Positions 17,800 to 27,030 of a DNA stretch of 64,000 bases are shown here, piece by piece (within the stretch, counting starts at the first letter, position 1; each line of letters opens with the position of its first letter). Source of the stretch: Leptolyngbyaceae cyanobacterium RM1_1_2 (GTDB taxonomy: Bacteria; Cyanobacteriota; Cyanobacteriia; Phormidesmidales; Phormidesmidaceae); contig JAAUQI010000013.1 of the NCBI GenBank assembly GCA_012032345.1, forward strand, positions 1-64,000. Direction: 5' to 3'. The translations under genes and the position numbers were made by a program. The notes beneath the pieces are model-generated. The model was given only the letters and a program-made list of their open reading frames with translations, made no database searches and was not told the origin of the DNA.

Positions 17800-18849
17800 T
17801 TAATCGATCAGAGCTTTTGCTTGAATTCTGCGATGGCGGCTGGTCAGATAGTGGTTAAAACCATGTTCTAGTTTGGCGATCGCCCTGGCGACAAAATCGC
17901 TACCGATATTAAAAGTTAGACGCTGACTCATGGGGTGAATCAGGGACATATAGCGTCGCCAGCCAATTTTTTTGTATTTATTTTTGAAATACCCGTCCTC
18001 GACCAAGTTCCATTTGTCCCGCATTCGCTCTAGGCTCTTAATTGTCCAGTCGTCACTCCAGCGCAGCATGTAGAAGTGGACATCAGCCCAGTTTTGAGGA
18101 GGGCCAGGCAGATAAGTCACCAGGGAGTCTGGCTCAAAATAAACGCTGCCGCCGTTTTGCTGCACGCTCATGCAAAAATCCAGATGCTCTTTGGTATTGA
18201 AAAACTGGGGGTCAAGCTCGCCTAGCTGGTCGAAAATGGAGCGCCGTACCAAAACGCAGTGAAATTCAGCCAGTTCTGTTGGCGATCGCTTGAGACGATC
18301 ACGAATGTTGTCAACCTGTTTGCCTTGGTCGTACATCTTTTCACGCAGGCGACGTCTGCCCGTTTTATCTACCCAAATATGAGACTGCCCCCCGGCAAAG
18401 TGAACTTCCTGATGCAGTGGCTCGTGCTGACACATGAGTGGCCCTACAACCGCAGCTTCAGTCTCTTCGGCACAGCGCAGCAGCGCCTCCAGCCAGCCCG
18501 GAGAAACAACGACATCGTTATCTACAAAAACCAGATAAGGCGTTGTCACCCGCTGTAGACCGAGGTTTCTAGCCTGGTTAGGATAGAGATAGTACTCAGT
18601 TCGCAGCAGCTCAAAGCCGTGCTGCTGTGCCTGTGCCTGTAGATAATGCTTCAGCTCAGTCGGAGAATTACCGTCTACATAAATCAGCTTGAAGGGCACA
18701 GTTGTATGAGCGTAAATACTTTCTAAGGACTGACGGGCACAGCTAAATCGCTCTCGCGGCACCACGACTAAGGTGACGATAGGCTCTAATGACTTTTCTA
18801 AGGCTGAATCGCCTTGATCTTTAAGGGTGGAGCTGATGGTCGAATTCAT
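17800..18849 (-). CDS. GT2-family glycosyltransferase
   Basis: The 349-residue product has a GT2-like N-terminal domain: VTLVVVPRERFSCARQSLESIY, then LIYVDGNSPTEL, and the metal-binding D-N-D in YLVFVDNDVVVSPGWLEALL. A later NTKEHLDFCMSV matches the acceptor-binding acidic motif (here E-H-L-D). No membrane helix is seen, so it is likely cytoplasmic or membrane-associated. It starts 33 bases after the GT4 gene. The donor and acceptor are unknown. Confidence 0.87.
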   Translation of the reverse strand: MNSTISSTLKDQGDSALEKSLEPIVTLVVVPRERFSCARQSLESIYAHTTVPFKLIYVDGNSPTELKHYLQAQAQQHGFELLRTEYYLYPNQARNLGLQRVTTPYLVFVDNDVVVSPGWLEALLRCAEETEAAVVGPLMCQHEPLHQEVHFAGGQSHIWVDKTGRRRLREKMYDQGKQVDNIRDRLKRSPTELAEFHCVLVRRSIFDQLGELDPQFFNTKEHLDFCMSVQQNGGSVYFEPDSLVTYLPGPPQNWADVHFYMLRWSDDWTIKSLERMRDKWNLVEDGYFKNKYKKIGWRRYMSLIHPMSQRLTFNIGSDFVARAIAKLEHGFNHYLTSRHRRIQAKALID

Positions 18850-18882
18850 CGGATGTTTCTCCTAAGGTAAAGCTGTCACGAG

Positions 18883-20175
18883 CTAAAGTGTTGCCGGTAC
18901 TGCTGTCTGGCGCAGTAAAGCGGTCGGATCAGGTGAAAGTAAAGCGCTGTATAAACCAATTAGCTGATCGTTGAGGGCGTTGAGGTCATAGTGAGTCTCT
19001 ACGTAGGCCCGACCCGCCAGCCCCATCTGAGGCCACAGGTCAGAATGCCCAATTAGAAACGTCAGCTTGTCAGCGATGGCCGCCGCGTCTCGCTCTGGTA
19101 CTAAAAAGCCAGATACCCCGTCTTCAACCAGTTCAGGGATGCCGCCGTGCACCGTGCTGATCACAGGCAGCCCCAATGCCATCGCTTCTTTGAGCACGTT
19201 GACGGGAGCATCTTGATCGCCATCTGCAGCCGTTATGCTGGGTGCCATAAACAGCTGAACAGCCCCAAGCAAATCAACCAGCTCTTCCTGAGACTTCTGG
19301 CCTAGCAGTTTCACCGTCTCACCCAGATCGAGGGACTGAATCAAATGCTCCAGCGGTTCTCTCAGCGGGCCTTCTCCAATGATCCAGTATTCAATCTGGG
19401 GATAGATCTGGCGACACTGAGCGATCGCTCGAACAGCGTATTCAATCCCTTTTTTGTCTACCAGGCGACCGACCGTGGCAATTCGCACTGGCTCTGCTGA
19501 GGGAAAATTTCGGGTTTGAAAAGGAAAGCGGCTGTAGTCTAAACCCGAACCCAAAACCTGAATTTTTGCGGGCGGGCAGCCCAGCTCAATGGCTCGCTGC
19601 TTGAAGAATTCGCAGTTTGCCAGAAAATAATCTCCCTTAGCAAAGAGGCGGGCATAGACGTTTTGCCCCTTTTGGCGGACAAATCGGCTGATATCCTGCC
19701 CCCGAAAAGTTGTCACCAGCTTGGCCTGGGGCGCATTCGTAGCCTGAAAAGCCAATCCCCGAAAGCTCTGTGTGCCAAACTGACAGTGGATAATGTCGTA
19801 CTGCGTCTGCAGATTCGCTACGAAGCTGTAGAGCAGCCACAGGGATAAGGCTGATTCCCCGTAGCGAAATACATTGAGGGTACGGAGCGTATTTTGAGGA
19901 GCCTGAACAAACCGCTGCGCTAGCAGGCCCAACCCTTTAACAGCACGCCAGAGTAAATTATCAGGAATCTGAGGCAAATAGGTGGTTTGCTCTAGCAAAC
20001 CATATTTCACCACATCGGCATGAAGCTTGCTCGTGTCGCCTACGCTATCCGCATAGATATGGATTTTTTGGCCGCGCTCAATAGCGCCAACGGCTTGATT
20101 GATGACAAAAGTTTCCGAGATGAGTGGAAACTGCCCCACAATGAAGGCAATCTTTAAACCAGGATGGTCAGACAT
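18883..20175 (-). CDS. GT4-family glycosyltransferase (colanic-acid WcaL-like)
   Basis: The 430-residue protein has the two Rossmann domains of GT-B enzymes. The N-terminal part starts IAFIVGQFPLISETFVINQ, a motif shared with WcaL/AmsK-type transferases. The C-terminal domain shows RIATVGRLVDKKGIEYAVRA, WIIGEGPLREPLE and the E-x7-E region EAMALGLPVISTVHGGIPE. It retains configuration at the donor sugar and probably adds one sugar to the lipid-linked repeat unit. It starts 6 bases after the frameshifted GT2 gene, so it sits tightly in the operon. Confidence 0.93.
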   Translation of the reverse strand: MSDHPGLKIAFIVGQFPLISETFVINQAVGAIERGQKIHIYADSVGDTSKLHADVVKYGLLEQTTYLPQIPDNLLWRAVKGLGLLAQRFVQAPQNTLRTLNVFRYGESALSLWLLYSFVANLQTQYDIIHCQFGTQSFRGLAFQATNAPQAKLVTTFRGQDISRFVRQKGQNVYARLFAKGDYFLANCEFFKQRAIELGCPPAKIQVLGSGLDYSRFPFQTRNFPSAEPVRIATVGRLVDKKGIEYAVRAIAQCRQIYPQIEYWIIGEGPLREPLEHLIQSLDLGETVKLLGQKSQEELVDLLGAVQLFMAPSITAADGDQDAPVNVLKEAMALGLPVISTVHGGIPELVEDGVSGFLVPERDAAAIADKLTFLIGHSDLWPQMGLAGRAYVETHYDLNALNDQLIGLYSALLSPDPTALLRQTAVPATL

Positions 20176-20181
20176 AGCGGT

Positions 20182-21110
20182 TCAAACTCTAGCGGGTAAT
20201 CGTCCCAGGTAAAGTCGTAGCGTTTCTAACGCACTAGCGTAACGATAAAAAAACATCACCCAGCAAACCTGAAGCTTGTGGCTCAGGCGCTCAAGCTCTG
20301 GATTTTTAAAAGTGCAGTAAACAAACTGCAGCGGGGGAATTAGATTAAACAGCAGCATTTGAGCAAAGGCCCGGTTTCTCTGCCAGGTAGATGAGCAACT
20401 GCAAACGTTGAGGTTGTAGAGTCCACCTACCAGCCGCAGGGTGCGGGCATAAAGCTCTGACATCGTTGACCTGGAGGGATGCTTTACCCGCACCTGATCA
20501 GCATAGATGAGAGCATAACCACAGGCATGAACCCGCTGGCCCCACTCGCGATCGCGCTGGACTTTAGCTCAGACCGAAAGCTCCCCACCTGAGTGATTAT
20601 TTGCTGAGTGGTAAAAAGATTGGCGGTGGCACCAAAGTTTTCGCATTCAACAAATGTTCGCTGTTCAAACGCAGTGGCGCGCTCAAAGAGTTCTACCGGG
20701 GTCAAGCGCTCAGGATTTTTGAAAAACAGCTCAATCTGACCAGCCACCAAACCGCAGCCCGGATGCTGATTGAGCCAGTAGACACCCTGCTCAATCCAGT
20801 CTGCAGCCGGAATGCAGTCGGCGTCAGTAAAGGCAATGACCTCGCCTTTGGCCACCTTGATACCTTTATTGCGGGCCGCGTAGGAACCCGGCACTGTCTC
20901 GCAGGCAGCGATCGCCTGGGAAAACTGCTCGACTAGAGCTAATACCTCATTCTGATTATCTGAGCCGTTGTCGATCACAACGACCTCGTAGTGAGACTGA
21001 GGATAGGTCTGCTGCTCAAGCGCAACCAAGCAATGTTGCAGTCTCTCCATATCGTTAAAGACCGGAATAATCACTGAAACCTGCGGTAGCGCTTGAGAGG
21101 TCTGAGTCAT
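20182..21110 (-). pseudogene. GT2-family glycosyltransferase split by one-base frameshift
   Basis: The first frame (208 residues from 21110) has PQVSVIIPVFNDMERLQHCL, VVIDNGSDNQ and the metal motif IAFTDADCIPAADW, then runs out after GSFRSELKS. The second frame (to 20182) continues with RVKHPSRSTMSELYARTLR. Between them, a shifted reading gives GDREWGQRVHACGYALIYAD, which is exactly the acceptor-binding region missing from the first frame. One extra G next to the HIP1-like GCGATCGC at about 20555-20557 restores a 309-residue protein. The length of 929 bases is one short of a multiple of three. The enzyme would otherwise be a normal member of the polysaccharide operon. Confidence 0.85.
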
Positions 21111-21123
21111 GACGCCGTCACTC

Positions 21124-22590
21124 CTAAACAGCAGTGGCTGTTGTTAGCTTGCCTGTCGATTTCTCAGCAGGCTCTTTCATAAAGTCTTCGTGATAAGACC
21201 GCTCAGTGTTGACATCCCACAGATCGTGACTTTCGCCCAGAATGTTTCTAGCGGCCATGACTGCGGTCAGCATTGAGTGATCCTGGTTGTTGTAGCGGTG
21301 CATGCCGTTACGCCCCACCGTCTGCAAGTTCTCAAAAGTTGATAGATAATCCTGCAGGACTTTGAGATGCTGACGATATTCACCGTCATAAACGGGATAG
21401 GCTTTGTACTGCCGAATCACAGTGCCGTCTTTGATCAAATCAATATTCTCAACCAGCCCTAGATCGACAACTTCCTGACTGGCTAATTTAATCAGGTCAG
21501 CCTCTGACATCTCCCACAGCTCATCGCCTTCACTGCAGAAGTATTCCATACCTAAGCAGCTCTTTTCTGGATCGGGAACCATCGCCGGACTCCAGTTTTT
21601 GAAGTTCTGAATTCGCCCCACCTTGAAAGCAGGACTGTGAATATAAATCCAGTTATCCGGGAAAAGCTTGGGCTGATCAATAATCAGCGAGACAATCATA
21701 AAGTCTCGGTACTTTAGCCCATTAGCAGCTTCTAAGACTTCTGCAGGCGGGGCTGGCTCCAGCCGCTTTAGCAAGGCAGAAATAGGCATACTGGAGACAA
21801 ACTGATCGCCTGTAAACTGCTTTAGCTCTCCTGCCTGTTCTGCAACCACCCGCGTGATCCGCTGGCCCGAGCGCTCAATACGAATAACGTTGGTGTTGAG
21901 ATGTACAGGAGAACCCTTCTCGTTTAGGATCTCCTGAAAACGCTCCCACATCATGCCTGGCCCTAGGATGGGATAGTCGAACTCTTTGATTAACGTCTTG
22001 GTGTTGTTGACTTTGAACAAGGCGTTCAGCACCGCTTTTTTCAAAGACAGTCCTTTAATTCGCTGAGCTGCCCAGTCTGCTTGAATCTGCGTGCAGGGAA
22101 TCCCCCAAACCTTTTCGGTGTAAGTTTTGAAGAATGTTTTGTAGAGCTGTTTACCAAATCGATTGGTCACCCATTCTTCCAGGTTGTCCTCAGTGGGAAG
22201 GGGGTTAATTTTGATCTTGAAATAGCTTGCGAGAATACGCAGACTATTGACAATTCCAAGCTTTGAGAGAGCATCTAAGGGTTCTAACGGGTAGTTGAAA
22301 AACTTGCCGTCATAGTAAATCCGAGACATTCGCGGCACTCGGATAAACTCTTTGCCTAAGACTTCGTACCAAAGTTCTTTCACCACCTCAACTTTGGTGA
22401 AGAAGCGATGCCCGCCAATGTCAAAGCGGTAGCCTTTGTAGGTTTCAGTTCTAGAAATCCCGCCAACTCGGTCGGCTTTTTCTAGTACAACAGAGGCATG
22501 ATCTTGTTTGTTAAGAACGTAAGCTGCGGTGAGTCCTGCAGGCCCTCCGCCGATGACAACGGTTGGGTAATGCTGCCCAATATTAGACAT
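21124..22590 (-). CDS. FAD/NAD(P)-binding oxidoreductase (UDP-galactopyranose-mutase / protoporphyrinogen-oxidase-like)
   Basis: The 488-residue protein opens with the dinucleotide-binding signature VVIGGGPAGLTAAYVL and then GGISRTETYKGYRFDIGGHRF, typical of the amine-oxidase/UGM-like flavoprotein superfamily. The C-terminus has the second FAD-contact motif NLQTVGRNGMHRYNNQDH. Such proteins next to glycosyltransferases often act on nucleotide sugars (for example ring contraction to a furanose), but close relatives desaturate other substrates. It lies between two GT2 genes, with gaps of 20 and 13 bases, so a role in glycan precursor supply is likely. Which reaction it performs is not settled by sequence. 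Confidence 0.85.
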   Translation of the reverse strand: MSNIGQHYPTVVIGGGPAGLTAAYVLNKQDHASVVLEKADRVGGISRTETYKGYRFDIGGHRFFTKVEVVKELWYEVLGKEFIRVPRMSRIYYDGKFFNYPLEPLDALSKLGIVNSLRILASYFKIKINPLPTEDNLEEWVTNRFGKQLYKTFFKTYTEKVWGIPCTQIQADWAAQRIKGLSLKKAVLNALFKVNNTKTLIKEFDYPILGPGMMWERFQEILNEKGSPVHLNTNVIRIERSGQRITRVVAEQAGELKQFTGDQFVSSMPISALLKRLEPAPPAEVLEAANGLKYRDFMIVSLIIDQPKLFPDNWIYIHSPAFKVGRIQNFKNWSPAMVPDPEKSCLGMEYFCSEGDELWEMSEADLIKLASQEVVDLGLVENIDLIKDGTVIRQYKAYPVYDGEYRQHLKVLQDYLSTFENLQTVGRNGMHRYNNQDHSMLTAVMAARNILGESHDLWDVNTERSYHEDFMKEPAEKSTGKLTTATAV

Positions 22591-22610
22591 GATTGAGTAA
22601 ATTCCTTACT

Positions 22611-23648
22611 TTAGTTTGCTGAAGTTCTAACCAGACGACGCTTGACTAATGTCGCTTGAGAAAGATGATGCCGCCCCAGTCCAACTGCAAAGGCCAGACC
22701 GCTATAGAGAAAATAGAGCCAGTGCCAGGGAATCACGCGCGCGGTAAAGCGCAAACCTCGCTTTTGACGAAAGAACCGATAGACAGGAGCATTCAGTAGG
22801 AACAGAAGCCCTGCGATCGCCAGTGAAAAGCCAAACGCGCTGGGCCACAGACCGACAGCCGTAAATGACAGCAGCAAGGCAAAGGCAAGGATCACACTCA
22901 GGCGACTTGAAGTATCTAAATTCAAGTCGTTGTTTAACTGCTGATGACGCAAAATCAAGGCTGTCCAGGGTAGAGCGCGATAAAAAATATCGGCCTTGAG
23001 CATTGACACTGGCTTCCAGCATTTCAGATGCTTGACCTGAATGTGCTTGCAGAGACGAATGCTGTAGCCATGCTGCTTGAGGCGGTATCCTAGCTCAATA
23101 TCCTCAACACAGGCAGCTCGATAGGCTTGATCAAAACCGCCAACCTGAAAGAAAACTTCCCGCCGCACTGCCCCACAGGCACCCCAGAATGTGGAAGCTT
23201 CTTCACTAGAAACCTGATGGGTGTAATGATGAAATAGGTTGCGGTATTGGGATAAAAAATTAGTAGCTCCTGGAGCATCGTCATAGGAGCCAATCAGAGC
23301 CGCTGTCTGTGGCGAGGCGTCAAACACCTCAACGACTCGATGAATTGTCTCAGGATGCAGAGTTACATCTGCATCAACAAAGAAAATGATGTCGCCCTGA
23401 GCAGCCTTGGCCCCAATATTGCGAGCGGTTGCTGGCCCTCGATTGGCAGAGCAGCGAATTACCTTTGCTCCAAACTCCTCAGCGACTCGCCAAGAACCAT
23501 CCGTGTCAGCATCAGAAACAACGATAACTTCGTTAGGTATCAAACCCGTATGTAGGCTCTGTAAGCATCGTCGAAAGGCATCACCGCCGTTGTACACAGG
23601 AATGACAACGGAAACCGTTAGGGGTGCTTTAGAAGACAAACTAGACAT
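22611..23648 (-). CDS. GT2-family glycosyltransferase with C-terminal membrane helices
   Basis: This 345-residue protein starts with the GT2 domain: LTVSVVIPVYNGGDAFRRCL, NEVIVVSDADTDGSW and FFVDADVTLHPETIHRVVE. The acceptor motif appears as ACVEDIELGYRLKQHGY. Residues about 245-320 contain three to four hydrophobic segments that should anchor it in the inner membrane. It is the first gene of the minus-strand polysaccharide run, with the FAD oxidoreductase starting 20 bases downstream. As a membrane-anchored GT2 it may start or extend a lipid-linked glycan. Confidence 0.9.
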   Translation of the reverse strand: MSSLSSKAPLTVSVVIPVYNGGDAFRRCLQSLHTGLIPNEVIVVSDADTDGSWRVAEEFGAKVIRCSANRGPATARNIGAKAAQGDIIFFVDADVTLHPETIHRVVEVFDASPQTAALIGSYDDAPGATNFLSQYRNLFHHYTHQVSSEEASTFWGACGAVRREVFFQVGGFDQAYRAACVEDIELGYRLKQHGYSIRLCKHIQVKHLKCWKPVSMLKADIFYRALPWTALILRHQQLNNDLNLDTSSRLSVILAFALLLSFTAVGLWPSAFGFSLAIAGLLFLLNAPVYRFFRQKRGLRFTARVIPWHWLYFLYSGLAFAVGLGRHHLSQATLVKRRLVRTSAN

Positions 23649-24039
23649 AAGAGTTAGGGATAGTGCTGACTAAAAGACTGCGGACTCGGCTCTCAAGCGA
23701 AAAGAAACTCTGCTCAAATCTGCTGCTTTCTCTAAAGGGGGTACGTAGTTCCTATTACGTAGCCCTTGCTTATTCTTAGCGAAAGTAACAGATCTCGTAG
23801 GCTCGATATTTTGTTGCTTTACAGTTTCTTTACAGAATGAGCTAGGTTTGCAAAGTTCATCTACGCTCAGAAAGGAACCCCGTACATTTTTCTGCATAGA
23901 TACCCTGTCAGAAAATCTACCCTTGGGTAGATCTAACGTCTCAGACGGGTTTTCAATGATCAGGGTTCCGATTTTTACGAAGCCAGTGTTTTTTCTGAGT
24001 GAAATTTGATTAAAGTCCCTGCCTGTAATTCGAAGCGTT
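23649..24039. other. intergenic region upstream of the polysaccharide operon
   Basis: About 390 bases separate the first glycosyltransferase from the end of the phytol kinase gene; both are on the minus strand. The region should hold the promoter of the polysaccharide operon. A 75-codon minus-strand frame is present but lacks recognisable features. No inverted repeat or RNA gene stood out. Confidence 0.4.
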
Positions 24040-24720
24040 TTAGAGCGTCAGCAAAAACTGATTGAGATAAAAGGCGATCGCAGCGCTGCCAATCGGCACC
24101 GTTAGGTTGTCAATACCCAGCTTTGAAAAGGCTTCCAGCCCTGTTGCAGCAAGACCCACAACTACGGCCACCAGCCAGGTTTGCCACAGTGCTCCCTGAG
24201 TAGAGAGCAGAACCAGCAGGCAGACTAAACTACCGACTACGGCCATAGCCAGGGAACCCTCCAAACTTTTTTGCATTCCTGCTACCTGATAGGGATGAGC
24301 ACCGAAGCTTTGGCCCACTAGAGCAGCTAGCCCATCTCCCCAGGTCATAATCAAAACTCCGATGACGGCATATTGGGGTAGTCCCTGAGGCCAAAACCAG
24401 GCTATCAGAACACCGATGCTAACGGCGTAGAAGAAAGTACCCAGACTCTTTCGACCTACGCTGTCGATGCCTGGGATCAGGGGCAGTTGATAAGAAATTA
24501 GGGCTACAGCGCTAAAGAGTACAGAAGCCCAAATGCCCAGCCAGGCAGGTATAGAGAGCCACCAAGCGATCAAGATGACGTTGCCCACGCCAATGTGGAC
24601 GACTTTGCGGACAAGCTCAGAACCAGCCGGGGTAAATTTCCTCAACCCTACTGCCGCTATACCGACTACAGCAATCCAGAGAACAACGATGCCAGACTGG
24701 GTCAGTAGCAGGGAATTCAT
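24040..24720 (-). CDS. phytol / polyprenol kinase family membrane protein
   Basis: The roughly 226-residue protein has six or more hydrophobic segments and the motif ELVRKVVHIGVGNVILIAWW near its start. It also has the later blocks GRKSLGTFFYA, MTWGDGLAALVGQ and KSLEGSLAM. These match the VTE5-like phytol kinase / dolichol kinase family, which phosphorylates phytol released from chlorophyll for reuse in tocopherol or lipid synthesis. Two GTG codons lie upstream, but the ATG at 24718-24720 is the most likely start. It is a separate gene, not part of the polysaccharide run. A dolichol- or other polyprenol-kinase role is the alternative. Confidence 0.88.
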   Translation of the reverse strand: MNSLLLTQSGIVVLWIAVVGIAAVGLRKFTPAGSELVRKVVHIGVGNVILIAWWLSIPAWLGIWASVLFSAVALISYQLPLIPGIDSVGRKSLGTFFYAVSIGVLIAWFWPQGLPQYAVIGVLIMTWGDGLAALVGQSFGAHPYQVAGMQKSLEGSLAMAVVGSLVCLLVLLSTQGALWQTWLVAVVVGLAATGLEAFSKLGIDNLTVPIGSAAIAFYLNQFLLTL

Positions 24721-25020
24721 CACTGAGTAGGGCACTAGCGGCTGAAACTGGACTATAACTCTTATTATCTCAAACTTCTCGACCTGCGATGGCAGCAGCT
24801 AAACTTGCGCCTGAAGTTGTGCCAAGAGACTACCAGAGACGACTCGCTTTATAGCTGCTTCATAAGCTTTTAGGACGAAGCTTTCAGGCCGGACTGACTT
24901 CACGCTAGCTTGACTGCCTCAGGTAAATCAGCCGATAAATTTTATGGTCTAAGACTGCGTCGGCTGTTATCTTGAGGGACAGAATCAACCTACACCCTTA
25001 AATTGGGCTTACTTTTTGAC

Positions 25021-25749
25021 ATGGGGAATACCTATCAGCGGGTCTTGCTAAAACTGAGCGGCGAAGCCCTGATGGGCGATCTCTCCTATGGTATTGACCC
25101 AACCATCGTTCAGTACATTGCCCAGGAAATTGCCGAAGTTGTGAGTAATGGCGTGCAGCTAGCCGTTGTTGTAGGGGGGGGAAATATTTTTCGAGGTATT
25201 AAAGGCGCGGCGGCTGGGATGGATCGGGCGACGGCGGATTACATCGGCATGATTGCAACTGTGATGAATGCGATGACCCTGCAGGATGCCCTAGAGCAGT
25301 CAGAAATTCCGACTCGTGTCCAGACGGCGATCGCCATGCAGGAGGTTGCCGAGCCTTACATTCGCAGACGTGCTATCCGGCATCTAGAAAAAGGCCGCGT
25401 CGTCATTTTTGGGGCAGGCTCTGGCAATCCCTTTTTTACTACCGACACCACAGCCGCTCTGCGAGCGGCTGAGATCAGTGCTGAAATTCTTTTTAAGGCC
25501 ACCAAGGTAGACGGCGTCTATGACTCTGACCCCAAAGTAAACCCAGAGGCTAAACGATTTCGAACCCTGACTTACAGTCATGTATTAGCACATGACTTGA
25601 AGGTAATGGACACTACAGCGATCGCCTTATGTAAAGATAACAACATCCCAATTACGGTTTTTGACCTTTCGGTTCGCGGCAATATTTGCCGGGCCGTAAT
25701 GGGAGAACCCATTGGCACGATAGTAGGGAAGTCCTGTGAAGTTAGCTGA
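25021..25749 (+). CDS. pyrH: uridylate kinase
   Basis: The 242-residue product is UMP kinase, a hexameric amino-acid-kinase-fold enzyme that phosphorylates UMP to UDP in pyrimidine synthesis. The starting [14 protein letters not shown], the [11 protein letters not shown] loop, [19 protein letters not shown] and the [10 protein letters not shown] motif are all present. A TTG six codons upstream is in frame, but the ATG at 25021 fits the family. frr begins inside the last codons of this gene (14-base overlap), so the two are coupled, the usual pyrH-frr order. Confidence 0.97.
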   Translation: MGNTYQRVLLKLSGEALMGDLSYGIDPTIVQYIAQEIAEVVSNGVQLAVVVGGGNIFRGIKGAAAGMDRATADYIGMIATVMNAMTLQDALEQSEIPTRVQTAIAMQEVAEPYIRRRAIRHLEKGRVVIFGAGSGNPFFTTDTTAALRAAEISAEILFKATKVDGVYDSDPKVNPEAKRFRTLTYSHVLAHDLKVMDTTAIALCKDNNIPITVFDLSVRGNICRAVMGEPIGTIVGKSCEVS

Positions 25750-26284
25750 AGTTGAACAAACCATGCAGAACGCGGTTGAAGCCACCCAGCGGGCATTCAA
25801 CACCATTCGCACCGGGCGGGCAAATGCCTCGCTGCTCGATAAAGTTATGGTGGAGTATTACGGTTCGCCCACACCGCTCAAAACGCTCGCCAACATTAGT
25901 ACTCCAGATGCCTCGACGCTGCTGGTTCAGCCTTTTGATCCCAGCAGTTTGAGTCTAGTTGAGCGGTCAATTTCGCTCTCCGATGTGGGTTTAGTCCCTA
26001 ACAACGACGGCAAAGTGGTGCGGCTAAATATTCCAGCGCTCACCAGTGAGCGCCGCAAAGAATTTGTGAAGATGGCTGCTAAATATGCCGAAGAAGGCAA
26101 AGTATCGGTTCGCAATGTCCGCCGTGATGCCATTGACAGCATCCGTAAGCAGGAAAAAAGCAGCGAAGTCTCCGAGGACGAATCGCGCGACTTACAAGAT
26201 CAGGTACAAACTCTGACCGATAAATATACTGCCAAAATTGATCAGGCTCTAGCAGACAAAGAAAAGGACATCATGACGGTGTAG
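25736..26284 (+). CDS. frr: ribosome recycling factor
   Basis: The 182-residue protein is RRF, which splits post-termination ribosomes together with EF-G. Diagnostic blocks are [54 protein letters not shown] and [10 protein letters not shown]. It starts with GTG at 25736, within the end of pyrH, and AGGGA lies just before it. The length is typical. It is followed by a convergent small gene only one base away. Confidence 0.97.
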   Translation: MKLAEVEQTMQNAVEATQRAFNTIRTGRANASLLDKVMVEYYGSPTPLKTLANISTPDASTLLVQPFDPSSLSLVERSISLSDVGLVPNNDGKVVRLNIPALTSERRKEFVKMAAKYAEEGKVSVRNVRRDAIDSIRKQEKSSEVSEDESRDLQDQVQTLTDKYTAKIDQALADKEKDIMTV

Positions 26285-26285
26285 T

Positions 26286-26447
26286 TCAAGCAATGTAGCT
26301 CGGACGCACACAGTAAGCTAGATGCAACGGATAGCCCTTGACTGCGTAAATGCGATCGACGCAGTTGAGGGCAACTTCCAAGTTCTGATAAGTACGCAGG
26401 ACACGCTCTTTGCCGCAAGCATATTGAATGCAAACTTCCCAAGACAT
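26286..26447 (-). CDS. small 53-residue conserved-looking protein
   Basis: An ATG at 26445-26447 on the minus strand opens a 53-codon frame with a TGA at 26286-26288. The product reads MSWEVCIQYACGKERVLRTY and continues through NLEVALNCVDRIYA to a C-terminal YCVRPSYIA. The even use of Trp, Cys, Tyr and charged residues, and the lack of low complexity, make it look like a genuine folded peptide. It converges on frr with a one-base gap. No Shine-Dalgarno site is obvious and the function is unknown. Three cysteines could bind a metal, but there is no clear CxxC pair. Confidence 0.6.
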   Translation of the reverse strand: MSWEVCIQYACGKERVLRTYQNLEVALNCVDRIYAVKGYPLHLAYCVRPSYIA

Positions 26448-27030
26448 AAGCTTTAACCCAGTTATCCGAACAACCTAAGGACAAATCACGCGCTGTCGAG
26501 AGCTATCGAATAGCTTCATCACAGCTTCATTGACTCTGTGACTGTAATCCTATGGCTTTGCGGCAGCTTTGCACTCCGCAAGACCTGTGAACTGTCAGGT
26601 AAAATGTTTACCCCTGATATGTCCAGAAGGCTGAAAAGACTTCGGTTTTTGCTGAAATTTATGCGGGTGCCAAGCTTAATACTGAGCCGCAGGAACTGAA
26701 TTAAGGCGATCGCAATCACTATCAACTGTCCATACTAGAAAGTAATAGCAGGCTGCGACGCCAAAATAAATTACCTGAACCGAAGCCAACCCGCCTTGAG
26801 AATAAAATTGAAGCTGACACTGTATTGAGCTTTGTTAAGCTGATTTGAAATCTCTCTAAAGACTCTACTGTCGGGCTATGGGTTTAAGGCAAATGCGGCT
26901 AGGCTATGACTGATCATCTAGGGGATGATACGGGCTATCCGTATTTACGCTATTTTCTGATGAATTGTGTGGGAATTAGATCTCAGGCAGGCCCACAGAC
27001 AACTGTAACGATTAGGAGTTTGTTTTCCCT
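26448..27030. other. intergenic region before the geranylgeranyl-reductase-family gene
   Basis: About 580 bases carry no supported gene. Frames on both strands here are short and lack recognisable content. The last part contains AGGAG (27014-27018), the ribosome site of the next gene, so the promoters of that gene and of the divergent 53-residue peptide are expected in this stretch. No tRNA-like fold or direct repeat was noticed. Confidence 0.4.

Noticed and set aside
23670-23897. 75-codon minus-strand frame upstream of the polysaccharide operon
   Set aside because: No known motif, no ribosome site and located where a promoter is expected.
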